Positions 54,885 through 64,000 of a stretch of DNA of 64,000 nucleotides are shown piece by piece. The stretch's first letter is position 1. The number at the start of each line of letters is the position of its first letter. The DNA comes from Daucus carota subsp. sativus (Eukaryota; Streptophyta; Magnoliopsida; Apiales; Apiaceae). A program made the position numbers and the translations under genes. The stretch is taken from contig NC_030383.2 in assembly GCF_001625215.2 (NCBI RefSeq), positions 63,044,949 through 63,108,948 on the forward strand. Reading direction: 5' to 3'. The notes under the pieces are model-generated. The model was not told the origin of the DNA. It ran no database searches and worked only from the letters and a program-made list of their open reading frames with translations.

Positions 54885-57609
54885 ATGGCACACTTTGTAA
54901 AGCCTTGTTATCCTCTTCTCTTTGTTTTCTTTCTCTCATTACTTCAATCCATTCTAACAACACAAGAGGGAGAAGCTCTTTTGAAATGGAAGAATAGCCT
55001 AGCCCCTTCTTCTTTTCTCGACTCTTGGTCCCTCACCAATCTCGATAATCTTTGTAACTGGACTGGCATTACCTGTAACTCTGCAGGTTCAGTCTCTAAG
55101 ATTAACCTTTTTGAGAAACAACTTGATGGAATGTTGTCCGAGTTTGGTTACACTTCATTTCCAAATCTCAACAATCTCACCCTCGCATACAACTTCTTCT
55201 CGGGTCCAATACCACCAGCCATTGAGAATTTAACACAGCTTCAGTATCTGGATTTTAGCAATAATTATCTAGATGGTCCCATTCCGTTCCAGGTTAGTCA
55301 TCTTCAGAGCTTGCTCATCTTAAACCTGTCACAAAATGCATTGCAAGCTCCAAATTGGTCCCATTTCTCTCCCATGCCTTTTTTGCGCATCCTCAACCTC
55401 AGTCACAATCCTCTTTCGTCGAAATTCCCAAATTTTATATCCAATTCTCATAGCCTGACTCACCTTAGCCTTAATTATAACGAGTTTACTGGTGATTTAG
55501 TAAGTGAATCAATATTTGCCAATCTGCATAATCTTCAAGTCCTCAGTCTTGTTGGCAATTCTTTTGAGGGGTCATTTCCGCCAGATATATTCAAGCTTTC
55601 CAAATTAAAACATCTTAGCCTGTCACGTAACAAATTCTCAGGTTCAATTCCCAATGACATAAGGTTGCTTTGTGATCTTGAATACCTATATTTAGGCAAC
55701 AATTCCTTTGAAGGACCGCTTCCACCAAATATATTCAAGCTTTCAAAATTAAAACATCTTTTTCTTTGGGGTAATAAGTTTTCAGGTTCTGTTTCCAATG
55801 ATATAGGTTTGCTTTCTGAGCTTGAAACCCTCGATCTTCGCTCTAATTTTTTTGAGGGGACACTTCCGCCAAATTTATTCAAGCTCTCCAAACTAAAGAT
55901 TCTTTCCCTTTATGAGAACAACTTTTCAGGTTTTATTTCTAAGGATATAGGTTTGCTTTCTGAGCTTGAAAGCCTCGATCTTGGCTCTAATTTTTTTGAG
56001 GGGCCGCTTCCCCCACATATATTTAGGCTCTCCAAATTAAGAGATCTGGGTCTCTCAGACAATAGAAATTTATTTGAAGGAAGTATTCCTATTGGACTGG
56101 GACTCTTGACTAACCTCATGTTCTTAGATCTATATTCCAGTAATCTCAGTGGCTATATTCCATCTGAAATTGGAAACCTGAAGCTACTAGTACTTCTTGA
56201 TCTCCGTTCTAATCAATTTACTGGACCGCTTTCAAAGATCATTTCTAATCTCACAAATCTTATATTTCTTGATGTAAGTTATAATAGTCTTAGTGGAAAT
56301 ATTCAGAGTGACTTGTGGATATATAACGATCATCCAACTTTGGAATTCATCAATTTAGGTGGGAACCATTTTACAGGTATGTTTTCTCTATATATCTTTT
56401 CCTTTGGTCATATTAACTAAGCTTGTAACCAAAGTTTCAACAATCTTGACAGGTGAGCTTCCAACAACAATTTGCAATGTCACTTCCCTTTCGGTTCTTG
56501 ATTTGTCAAATAATGAATTAAGTGGTGCACTTCCAAACTGTTTGGGGAATCTTGCTGATGGATTGCTTTTCATTAATCTTGCTAATAATCAGTTTCGAGG
56601 AACAGTACCAACTACTTTCTCCAGGAGTTGTCAGCTGACATATCTAAACATGGATAATAATGAGTTTGAAGGATTGTTGCCCCCGTCTTTGGAAAACTGT
56701 AAGCACTTGAGAATTCTTGATATGGGCAACAATAAAATAGGTGGTACATTTCCGTCATGGCTTTATGTACTTGGAGAGCTAGAAGTCCTTGTCTTGCGAT
56801 CAAATAAACTCTATGGTACAATAAGTGCAAGGAGCATAGAAGATCCCTTCCCCAAGTTGCGGATTGTGGATCTATCCAATAATCAATTCACGGGCCATTT
56901 GCCAATTCAATACTTTAAGAATATGAAATCAACTGATAATTTGTATAGTTATGAGAATGACAGAGGAATATATTATGCATATGATGAAGCAGCAGTCCCA
57001 TTAACTGTGAAGGGAACAGAGTATGAAGTAAGAAATAATCTTCATATTTACACAATCATTGATCTGTCCTGCAACAAATTTCTGGGAGAAATTCCAAAGG
57101 TTACTGGAGAGCTTATATGGCTTGCATTGCTCAACTTATCTCATAATAGTCTAACAGGACCTATCCCATCATTGCTGAGAAATATGAAAGAACTCCAATC
57201 TTTAGATTTGTCTTCAAATCAACTGACAGGGGCTATTCCACCTCAGTTAACTGCATTGACATATCTAGAGGTCTTGAACCTCTCGGGAAACCATCTTAGT
57301 GGAGAGATTCCTCAGAAAGGACAGTTCAGCACATTCAACAATGATTCTTATCTAGGAAACTCCGCGTTATGTGGATCACCATTGACGAAGAAATGTGCAA
57401 ACACAGCATCACCTCCACAAGAAGTCGGAAATGTTGATGAAGATGATGCGGGTGATGAATTGACATGGGAAGCAATCTTGATGGGATATGGATGTGGACT
57501 AATATGTGGATTGTCATCCGCGTACATTGTTCTCAAACTAGGAAAGCCTTGGTGGTTTGTGAGATATATCGAAGTGCTGCAACTGAAGTTGATGAAAAGA
57601 TATGCATGA
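54885..57609 (+). CDS. LRR receptor-like protein G, two exons
   Basis: Exons are 54885-56376 and 56453-57609, with a 76-bp phase-1 intron (ACAG|GTATG to TTGACAG|GTGAG), giving 882 residues. Signal peptide MAHFVKPCYPLLFVFFLSLL identical to E; cap EGEALLKWKNSL and CNWTGITC. It has four PPN-FKLSKL two-LRR units, an island domain (about 653-690), C-terminal LRRs to GNSALCGSPL, an acidic spacer, a transmembrane helix (about 836-860, GYGCGLICG with small-residue spacing suited to helix packing) and tail WWFVRYIEVLQLKLMKRYA. Intact and kinase-less. The intron is near the lower size limit for plants. Confidence 0.92.
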
Positions 57610-57917
57610 AGAATGGTACTGGCCAATCAAGACCAACTTGAAAGTTGTTGGACATTTCTGAACCAGTAGTGTACTATTCTCTTTGTGGCTGCATAAGTTT
57701 TTGGTATTGTGTAATATTCTGTTTGGTCTTGAATTTCAGGGGTATTAATATAAACCTTGGTATTGTGTAATATTCTGTTTGATCAATGTTTATATCAGTA
57801 ATTTTATGCTACTCACGTACTGCATCATGCAGCTCTCATATTATCTTCATATGTGTATTATTTGGATATCAAAGTTGCAGGGACATATGGATATGTGTTA
57901 ACAGGGACCGCTCCCAA
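57610..57917. other. 3' flank of G with the start of another RLP unit's upstream DNA
   Basis: 57790-57917 (CAGTAATTTTATGCT...GCATCATGCAGCTCTCAT...ACCGCTCCCAAG) matches 54365-54560 and 44515-44525, that is, DNA upstream of G and E. It is the beginning of a further tandem unit, cut off by the element at 57918. Confidence 0.65.
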
Positions 57918-58110
57918 GTAGGGGTGAGCAAAATCGAACCGGAACCGAAAAATCGAACCGAACTGCGTAAATTCAGTTCGGTTCGGTCCTAATTTTCTGA
58001 AAATTCGATCCATTCGGTCAGGACCGAATACACCGAAATAAAGTTCGGTCCGGTTCGATCCGTAAAAAAATATTTCGGTCCGGACCGAATAGACCGAACA
58101 GTCCAAAATA
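57918..58110. mobile_element. TAGGGGTGAGCA element fragment (hAT-like)
   Basis: It starts TAGGGGTGAGCAAAATCGAA and is filled with words of the type CGGTTCGG, GACCGAAT and GAACCG, typical of subterminal repeats. No matching inverted right end was found before AT-rich DNA begins, so the right border is uncertain. Confidence 0.5.
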
Positions 58111-58235
58111 TATATAATTTATATTTATATTTATATTATATATATCTTAAATGTTATAATTATAATATCTAATTTGTAAATTTAATTATGAAAAATGATA
58201 TAAAATTATGTGTTATATCTTATATATATATATAG

Positions 58236-58608
58236 AGGGTTACTCCAGTGAGAACTTCTTAAAATGAGAACCGTGAGAACTTCTTTAATTTATCATATTT
58301 TGATTAATCTAAACATCAAACTAGTGGGTATCCAATATAAAAAGTGTATATAAAACTAGTCTCTCCCTAACTAGTCAAAAAAAAAATTCAAAAAAAAATT
58401 TTAAAAAAAGAAAGTCCACTGCCACGTCATCAGTGATTTTTTTTATTTTTTTTTTAATTTTTTTTTTCGGCTAGCTAGGTGGAGATCTTAATTATATACA
58501 TTTTTTGTGAAGGTGCCCCTGGCGGGGCCCTTCAAATGAATGAGATATTGATAAATTAGAAAAGTTCTCACGGTTCTCATTTTAAGAAAGTTCTCATTTG
58601 AGCAAGTG

Positions 58609-58612
<4 letters not shown>
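58236..58612. mobile_element. Fold-back element with GAGAACCGTGAGAAC arms
   Basis: 58253-58310 (TTCTTAAAATGAGAACCGTG AGAACTTC) and 58548-58605 form long inverted arms around an interior with A and T runs. The right border merges into a TA repeat. No ORF. Superfamily not assigned. Confidence 0.75.

Positions 58613-58652
<40 letters not shown>
58611..58652. repeat. (TA)n microsatellite
   Basis: About 21 uninterrupted TA units lie directly against the fold-back element. Confidence 0.97.
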
Positions 58653-58654
<2 letters not shown>

Positions 58655-59195
58655 CAAAATATATGTACTTTTCATAAATTATAAATTATTGTTTTAAATA
58701 TATCGAAATGATTTCTATAGAAATTTAAATTGTATGTTTAAATAATTTTTTTGAGTGACTTATGAGTTATAAAAAGGATGATAATAAAAATAAATTTGAT
58801 ATGTTATTTATACGAGTAATGAAATTGATTTTTGTTAAAATTTATAATGATGGAATAAGTTATTCAGAAAAATAAATCTTATTTATTTAGAGATGACATA
58901 TTTTAATTTTAGATCAATTTTTTTCTCACTAAAAAATTATTTTAAAATCAAAAATAAATTAAATGTCTTCGCATTTATGCAAACATGCTCTAAATTATGC
59001 GCAATATTAGCAATCAGTGACTGATACACGTGCTGAACCTTCCGAAGATTTCTGGTCAAAAATATCCGTGACCCTTTGAGGAATACAGGAATAATCACAC
59101 AGCTGGCTTACCATCTGCACCCAATTAATACGGACAACAGTACATTTATTAGACTAGATTTTCAAAATTTTCAATAATAGTATTATATTATTATC
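58653..59195. other. Gene-free AT-rich DNA
   Basis: Nothing recognisable. Confidence 0.5.
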
Positions 59196-59390
59196 GGTTT
59201 TTCTAGTGAATGCTCATGGGCACACACTAAACACCAAATTTTATAAATTTGGTGGTTTTTGATTGACTCATGCTTGTTTATAATGGTAGAGCCTCCTCAA
59301 ATTCACCGACCACACCAATTAAAATCCACCAAAATTATAGAATTTGGTACTTAGCATGTGCTCATGGCACACACTACATAAACCCTATTA
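59196..59390. mobile_element. MITE of the GAGCACATG family
   Basis: GAATGCTCATGGGCACACAC and GCATGTGCTCATGGCACACA are the inverted ends, with ACCAAATT just inside on both sides. Confidence 0.65.
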
Positions 59391-60485
59391 TTATACCTAT
59401 TTGAATTTTTAAATGAGGGCATATAGAATTTAGATATTTATTTAAAATTTGTAGTTCGATTTAGGACCTTAAATGAATATATTTGAAATCTCCAAACTTG
59501 TATTAATATTTACTTGTGTTTGACTATAATAAAAGTTTATATTATATATATATTAGATACCTAACACTCCATGGCATACGCTCTTATATGAAGTTTCATA
59601 GTATATCACTGTGCATAATATATCTATTATATTTTTTATGAAATAGAATTACAAATTTTTATTATTAAATCGAAAACGAAGTTATATAATTTTTTTATTC
59701 CAAAAGTCATATAAAATTATCTCAACATGATTTTATAACAGAATAATAATCATCCAGAATTATTTTAATGTGGAATCAATACGTAAATAAACTTTTTTCT
59801 TCAAATTTTAAGTGTTAAATTACTTATAATAGATATATGTTATAGTATTATATATTAGAATCATGTTTTATATGTATTCTATAATAGAATTTGTACTAAA
59901 TTTGATGATTTATAATGGTGTACTATGTAAATCCATATAATAACTACCTCCGTCCAATGTTAACCTATATACATATATAGGAATAGGATCAAATAATATT
60001 TTTAAGTTACAAAGTTACAAACTTTTTTTTTGAATTTTTTTATTCTCCTATCGTGTTTAATCCTTAGTTATAGAAGTATCCATGTTGAAAATTATTGAAA
60101 AAATCACAATTTTTAAAAATAACGCATAAATAAATCGTGCATTTAACACATCTATAACTGTGGTTCAACATCGGGTGTAGAACACTAATTATCATTGTAT
60201 TGAATATAACCATAAATATATTTAAACTATGTCTTTGGAGTTTGGGTAGGGTCTAGAAATATAAATATTAGTTATATAATACGTTTAACTTAGTTCTTAT
60301 ACTGAAAAATTAGTTTTTGTATTTCTCCAACACAATCGATGTTTAACAAAATATGTTAAAAAATGTTGAACTCAAATTATATATATGATGAACGCATAAA
60401 ATTTGTAAGTTTGTAAGACTCTTCAATTATTTAGGTTTTGGTTGCATAGGAAGATAGAATGAGAAAAGGTTTCACATTCAATATT
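59391..60485. other. Gene-free AT-rich DNA
   Basis: Only a half Stowaway-like end (ACCTCCGTCCAATGTTAACC, near 59946) was noted. Confidence 0.5.
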
Positions 60486-60655
60486 TTAAATAACGGTTTT
60501 TCTCGTGAGTGCCCATGAGCACATGTTAAGCACTGAGATTCATAAGTTTGGGTGATTTTGATTGGCTACTACTTCTTTATAATGGTGGATCCCCCTACAA
60601 ATTCACCAACCACACCAATCAAAATCTACCAAACTTATAAAATTTGGTGTTTAAG
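60486..60655. mobile_element. MITE of the GAGCACATG family, second copy
   Basis: GTGCCCATGAGCACATGTTAA and the interior ACAAATTCACCAACCACACC match the copy at 59196-59390 (there ACCGACCACACC). The right end is eroded. Confidence 0.6.
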
Positions 60656-60940
60656 ATGACGTTTGAATGAGTTTAAAATTATGACTTTATTTAAGATGAT
60701 TTAGGAAACGTTTGAGTGAGGTTAAAATAAGTGTTTCTTGATTAAGGTAAAAAAATGAAATAGAAGTTAAAAACAAGTTAAGACTTATAAGTGATTAAAG
60801 TGTTTAGAAAAGAGGTAAAAGCTAGAATTTGTAACTTTTAAAAAGTGTTTTTGTATTTTTACACAAACAGGTCAAGAAAAACAGAAGCAAGACTTCTTAG
60901 AACGAAAGCACTTCTTTTGCTTGGCCAAACAAGCACTTAA
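60656..60940. mobile_element. MITE of the GGGCCGTTTGG family, degenerate
   Basis: AACGTTTGAGTGAGGTTAAAAT at about 60707 and TTGGCCAAACAAGC at about 60920 are the ends. AAGACTTATAAGTGATTAAA matches the other members. It has an internal duplication of the left end. Confidence 0.6.
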
Positions 60941-62014
60941 TATAATAATATGTAAGTTAAAACTAATTTGTGATTAAAAAAAAATAAAACAATCTGCGAG
61001 TTAAAACTGACTGATTGAAAATTTTTGACTTATTAATAATTTATGAGTTGTTAAAAATATAATAATGAAAATAAAAGTGATTTATGGATAATTTATAACT
61101 TATGAGTAACTGCTATTAAAAAAATTAATTTTCAAAATTTGTTGACATATTTGATAATTTTCTATCAGTTATGTTTTGTACTTAATTCTGTTTTTAGAAA
61201 TAACAATTTCATGAAAACGACCAATCAGACAGGCACTTGCCAAACTTCTGGTGACCATAATTCTTATCTTATCATATAGTAGTATTTTAAAATTATTCGG
61301 AAATAGATAAATTTAATTGTTTGTAGTTGACAGGAATAACACAGTTCAAGTCGCATCAAAGAAAGAAAAGAATTAAATGCATTTCATTTCGAATCACTTG
61401 TCGGCATTCTTTTCTTCTGGTATGCAAATAATTTAATTTACTTTTCACAAATAAATATAAAAACAAATGCGCACCTACTTATTAGCGGCCTGCACTGTAG
61501 AGTTCAACCGTACTGCAAAGTGGTCCAAGTTTGTTTGTTTAAATCGTAAATATGTTAAAATTATGGGGCCAAACTGGTCTAGTCACTTAATAAATTAAAA
61601 TTAAAATTTTAAAAATAAATAAAATTTATGAATTTCGATACTATAAGTACTAATTCAGTTTTAATATAAAATAAATTGTAAAATTAACGTATCAAGATTT
61701 AATTATTTTCTTTCTCAAGATATTTGGTAAAATCTTGGATTCATGTTTTCACCGAAAAAGCTCCGCTGAAAAGTACGGTTACAATATGAATATATCTCGA
61801 TATTTTAAACTTCATTTCACTTAATCTAAAAATAATAATTATAAGAAAATTTAATTATTGAATCCTTAACACAAAGTTTAACTACCGAAAAAAAGGCTTA
61901 TTATAAAGGCGTTCTATTTGGGAGGAATCTTGTCATTTTAAAGGCCCAACGCAATAACCGTAACCAGGCCTTAACTAAGCCCAGTTGTAATACCTTTATA
62001 TTCTTAGTAGCAAG

Positions 62015-62205
62015 CAGTGTTGTAAAAAGCGGGAATCGGACATCGGTGAAGTTACGGAACAAGGATTAATCGAGGATTAATTGAATTGATCAGGGATTAA
62101 TCGGATTGATCGGTGATTAATCGGAGATTTAATCAGTTCGGCGAGCTACGAAACAAGGATTAATCAGTGATTAATCGTGATTAATCACCGAATTTTGGAA
62201 CAGAG
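62015..62205. mobile_element. hAT-type MITE, 191 bp
   Basis: CAGTGTTGTAAAAAGCGGG at the left and TTTTGGAACAGAG at the right are imperfect inverted ends. Perfect 8-bp duplications GTAGCAAG lie at 62007-62014 and 62206-62213. GATTAATC words fill the inside. The site is empty in copy 1 (about 11380). Confidence 0.88.
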
Positions 62206-62699
62206 GTAGCAAGTAGCAAATACTTGGCGGGTTTTGAAATATTAGTTTTATTAAAAAATTATACTAAAAAAACCCTATAAACAATTGAGATACCACCACG
62301 GAAACAACCCATTGGTCAAAGGCCACCGGTCCACCAGTCCGGAGATCTTCTTCCAACTGTGTTTAACCAAACAAACCAATGCTTAATTAAATGCCGTTCA
62401 CACGTTAATAAATTATTATGATGCTGAGTCTATGATATTACTGGCATGAAAACACAGTTTCGTTTTAGATAATATGAGTATGATAATATTTATATATTGT
62501 GTGTGATCATATTCTTTAAAGTATGAATTCTATTTTTTTAATTCTTTAATAAAATATGTGGATATGAAATGTAATATTTGTAACCTAATTAACATTAAAT
62601 AATAATAAAATATTGATAAATAAAATAACAATAAATTTAATACTAATATCAAAATCAATCCAGTTATTGTACATATTACAAGAATAAAACTTTTTAACT

Positions 62700-63275
62700 C
62701 CATCATCAAAATACATAATAATAATGTGTATTTAAATATTTATTGTTAAATATAATCAGTATTGAACAGATTATCTATAAACAAATAAAAAAAATTAAGG
62801 TTACATTAGTTTTAAATTTTAGATTTTGAATATAATAGTAAGTCAATTGTCACATTTCTAAATTACACATATAATAGAGCATAACAGTTAAACAAACTTA
62901 TTATTCTACTATTTGATCAATGGTCAATTGACCAACTAACTGGAATAACTATAGTAATAATAATTGAATTATTAGATTTCAGTCAATGTACTTATAATCT
63001 TATGTTAAGTTGTTTCATACAGTCGGTTGTTTTAATAACTAGATTTGCTAAGAAAACAGATCAAAGGGGAGCTGTATGATTAAGGTCAACTAATCCAAAT
63101 GATTAAACATCATTTCCGGTCTATAACTTGTCTAATCCTTAAGACCAAATCTGGCTTTGAGTTTGTGTAGATAGACTCTGAAGTTCCTGCAAGAAATCTG
63201 AGAAATCTGGTCATGCTGACCCAAGATTTTCATTTACGTCATATTAAAAACTTTTTAATATTCTTAAATTATTCT
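62700..63275 (+). promoter_or_regulatory. Promoter region of gene B
   Basis: Matches the upstream DNA of A. It contains the palindrome GGTCAATTGACC (62922-62933), which holds two W-box cores in opposite directions. In A one arm is changed (TGTCAATTGACC). Confidence 0.55.
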
Positions 63276-63283
63276 CCTATAAA

Positions 63284-63457
63284 CAGTGTTGTAAAAAGCG
63301 GGAATCGGACTTAATCGGTAAAGTCACGGAACAAGGATTAATCGGGGATTAATTGAATTGATCGGTGATTAATCGGAGATTTAATCAGTTCGGCGAACTA
63401 CGCAACAGAGATTAATCGGTGATTAATCGTGATTAATCAGCGATTTTTAGAACAGAG
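63284..63457. mobile_element. hAT-type MITE, 174 bp, inserted at the TATA box of gene B
   Basis: CAGTGTTGTAAAAAGCGGG and TTTTTAGAACAGAG ends, same family as 62015-62205. The 8-bp duplication is CCTATAAA (63276-63283 and 63458-63465), which is the TATA box itself. Confidence 0.9.
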
Positions 63458-63458
63458 C

Positions 63459-63473
63459 CTATAAACAGAAGTG
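63459..63473 (+). promoter_or_regulatory. Rebuilt core promoter of gene B
   Basis: CTATAAACAGAAGTGTG corresponds to TATAAATAGAAGTGTG of the other paralogues with T to C in the seventh base. It is the downstream copy of the target duplication and keeps the native distance to the ATG at 63528. Confidence 0.75.
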
Positions 63474-63527
63474 TGCATTGTAGTTTAAACGCAGTATCTA
63501 GCATCAATTTTCATGTTAAGTGCAAGC

Positions 63528-64000
63528 ATGACATACTTTAAAAACCCCTGTTATCACCTTCTATCTGTTGTATTTTTTCTCCTGCTATTTCCATCGATCC
63601 CCGCGACAAGAGAAGAAGGAGAAGCTCTAGTGAACTGGAAGAACAGCCTATCCCCGTCCTCGTTCTTCGAATCTTGGTCCTCAGCCAATCTCAACAATCT
63701 TTGTAACTGGACTGGCATTACCTGCAACTCCGAGGCCTCAGTATCTGAAATCAACCTTTCGGAAAAACAACTCCAAGGAACGCTTGCTGAGTTCCGCTTC
63801 AATTTGTTACCAAGTCTAAAAACTTTTACCATCAGCCGTAACAACTTCACTGGTCCAATTCCATCAGATATTGGAAATTCAACTGAGCTTCAATACGTCG
63901 ATTTTAGCTTTAATTTTCTCAATGGTTCTATACCATATCAGGTTAGTCATCTTCAGAGGTTGCGCGCCTTAGACCTGTCATATAATCTCCTGGAATCTCC
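63528..64000 (+). CDS. LRR receptor-like protein B, 5' part, cut by the right edge
   Basis: 157 codons are visible and the frame is open to the edge. MTYFKNPCYHLLSVVFFLLL is the signal peptide, [14 protein letters not shown] and CNWTGITC the cap, followed by the first LRRs. It is very close to A. The first ATG used as an alternative in A is ACG here (63492-63494), and an in-frame ATG lies at 63513. Exon 1 continues outside the window, so integrity cannot be judged. Confidence 0.88.
   Translation, partial: MTYFKNPCYHLLSVVFFLLLFPSIPATREEGEALVNWKNSLSPSSFFESWSSANLNNLCNWTGITCNSEASVSEINLSEKQLQGTLAEFRFNLLPSLKTFTISRNNFTGPIPSDIGNSTELQYVDFSFNFLNGSIPYQVSHLQRLRALDLSYNLLES

Larger units (their letters stand above)
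61133..63490. repeat. Segmental duplication, copy 2 (upstream of RLP gene B)
   Basis: Partner of 9203-13742. It lacks the five insertions of copy 1 and so shows their empty sites, but carries two small hAT elements of its own. Confidence 0.85.

Noticed and set aside
13782..57609. LRR receptor kinases rather than receptor-like proteins
   Set aside because: After the membrane helix only about 20 residues remain before the stop in every gene and no kinase motifs follow within several hundred bases.

Overview
This is AT-rich plant nuclear DNA, most likely from a eudicot. The evidence is spliced genes with GT-AG introns, a plant ABCC transporter, Cf-9/EIX-type leucine-rich-repeat receptor-like proteins (LRR-RLPs), a Sirevirus-type Ty1/copia retrotransposon and dense miniature transposons. 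The repeat style would fit an asterid such as Apiaceae, but that is a guess. No organellar, bacterial or RNA genes were recognised.

Layout. 1-3363 (minus): 5' part of an ABCC (MRP-type) ABC transporter, cut by the left edge. 3364-13700: gene-free DNA with a Helitron end, hAT elements and several MITEs. 13782-63999 (plus): a tandem cluster of LRR-RLP genes, called here A (13782-28603), C (34705-37387, frameshifted), D (38412-41336), E (44756-47523), F (49415-52227), G (54885-57609) and B (63528 to the right edge). Five broken RLP pieces lie between them. All share one design: signal peptide, N-terminal LRR cap, many LRRs, a single phase-1 intron after the codons for N-H-F-T, island domain, four last LRRs, acidic spacer, one transmembrane helix and a short tail without a kinase. 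Such receptors normally signal with the kinase SOBIR1 (family knowledge) in pathogen or peptide sensing at the plasma membrane. A, C and B form one subfamily and E, F and G another; D stands apart.

The intron of gene A holds a complete 12.0-kb Sirevirus-like element in antisense orientation (15214-27244). It has 551-bp LTRs differing at one position, a 5-bp target duplication, gag, pol and a 1270-codon third ORF. It landed inside an older MITE in that intron. Its protease region is interrupted by a copy of its own LTR/primer-site junction carrying a stop.

The DNA upstream of A (about 9203-13740) and upstream of B (about 61133-63490) are copies of each other that differ by at least six transposon insertions, so each copy gives the empty site for insertions in the other. 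Two points stand out: a hAT-type MITE inserted exactly at the TATA box of B, where the 8-bp target duplication rebuilds the box; and a CACTA-derived block with 590-bp tandem repeats that separates the promoter of C from its coding region. LRR number varies among the paralogues by a 144-bp two-LRR module and, in F, by a clean 72-bp deletion between short direct repeats.
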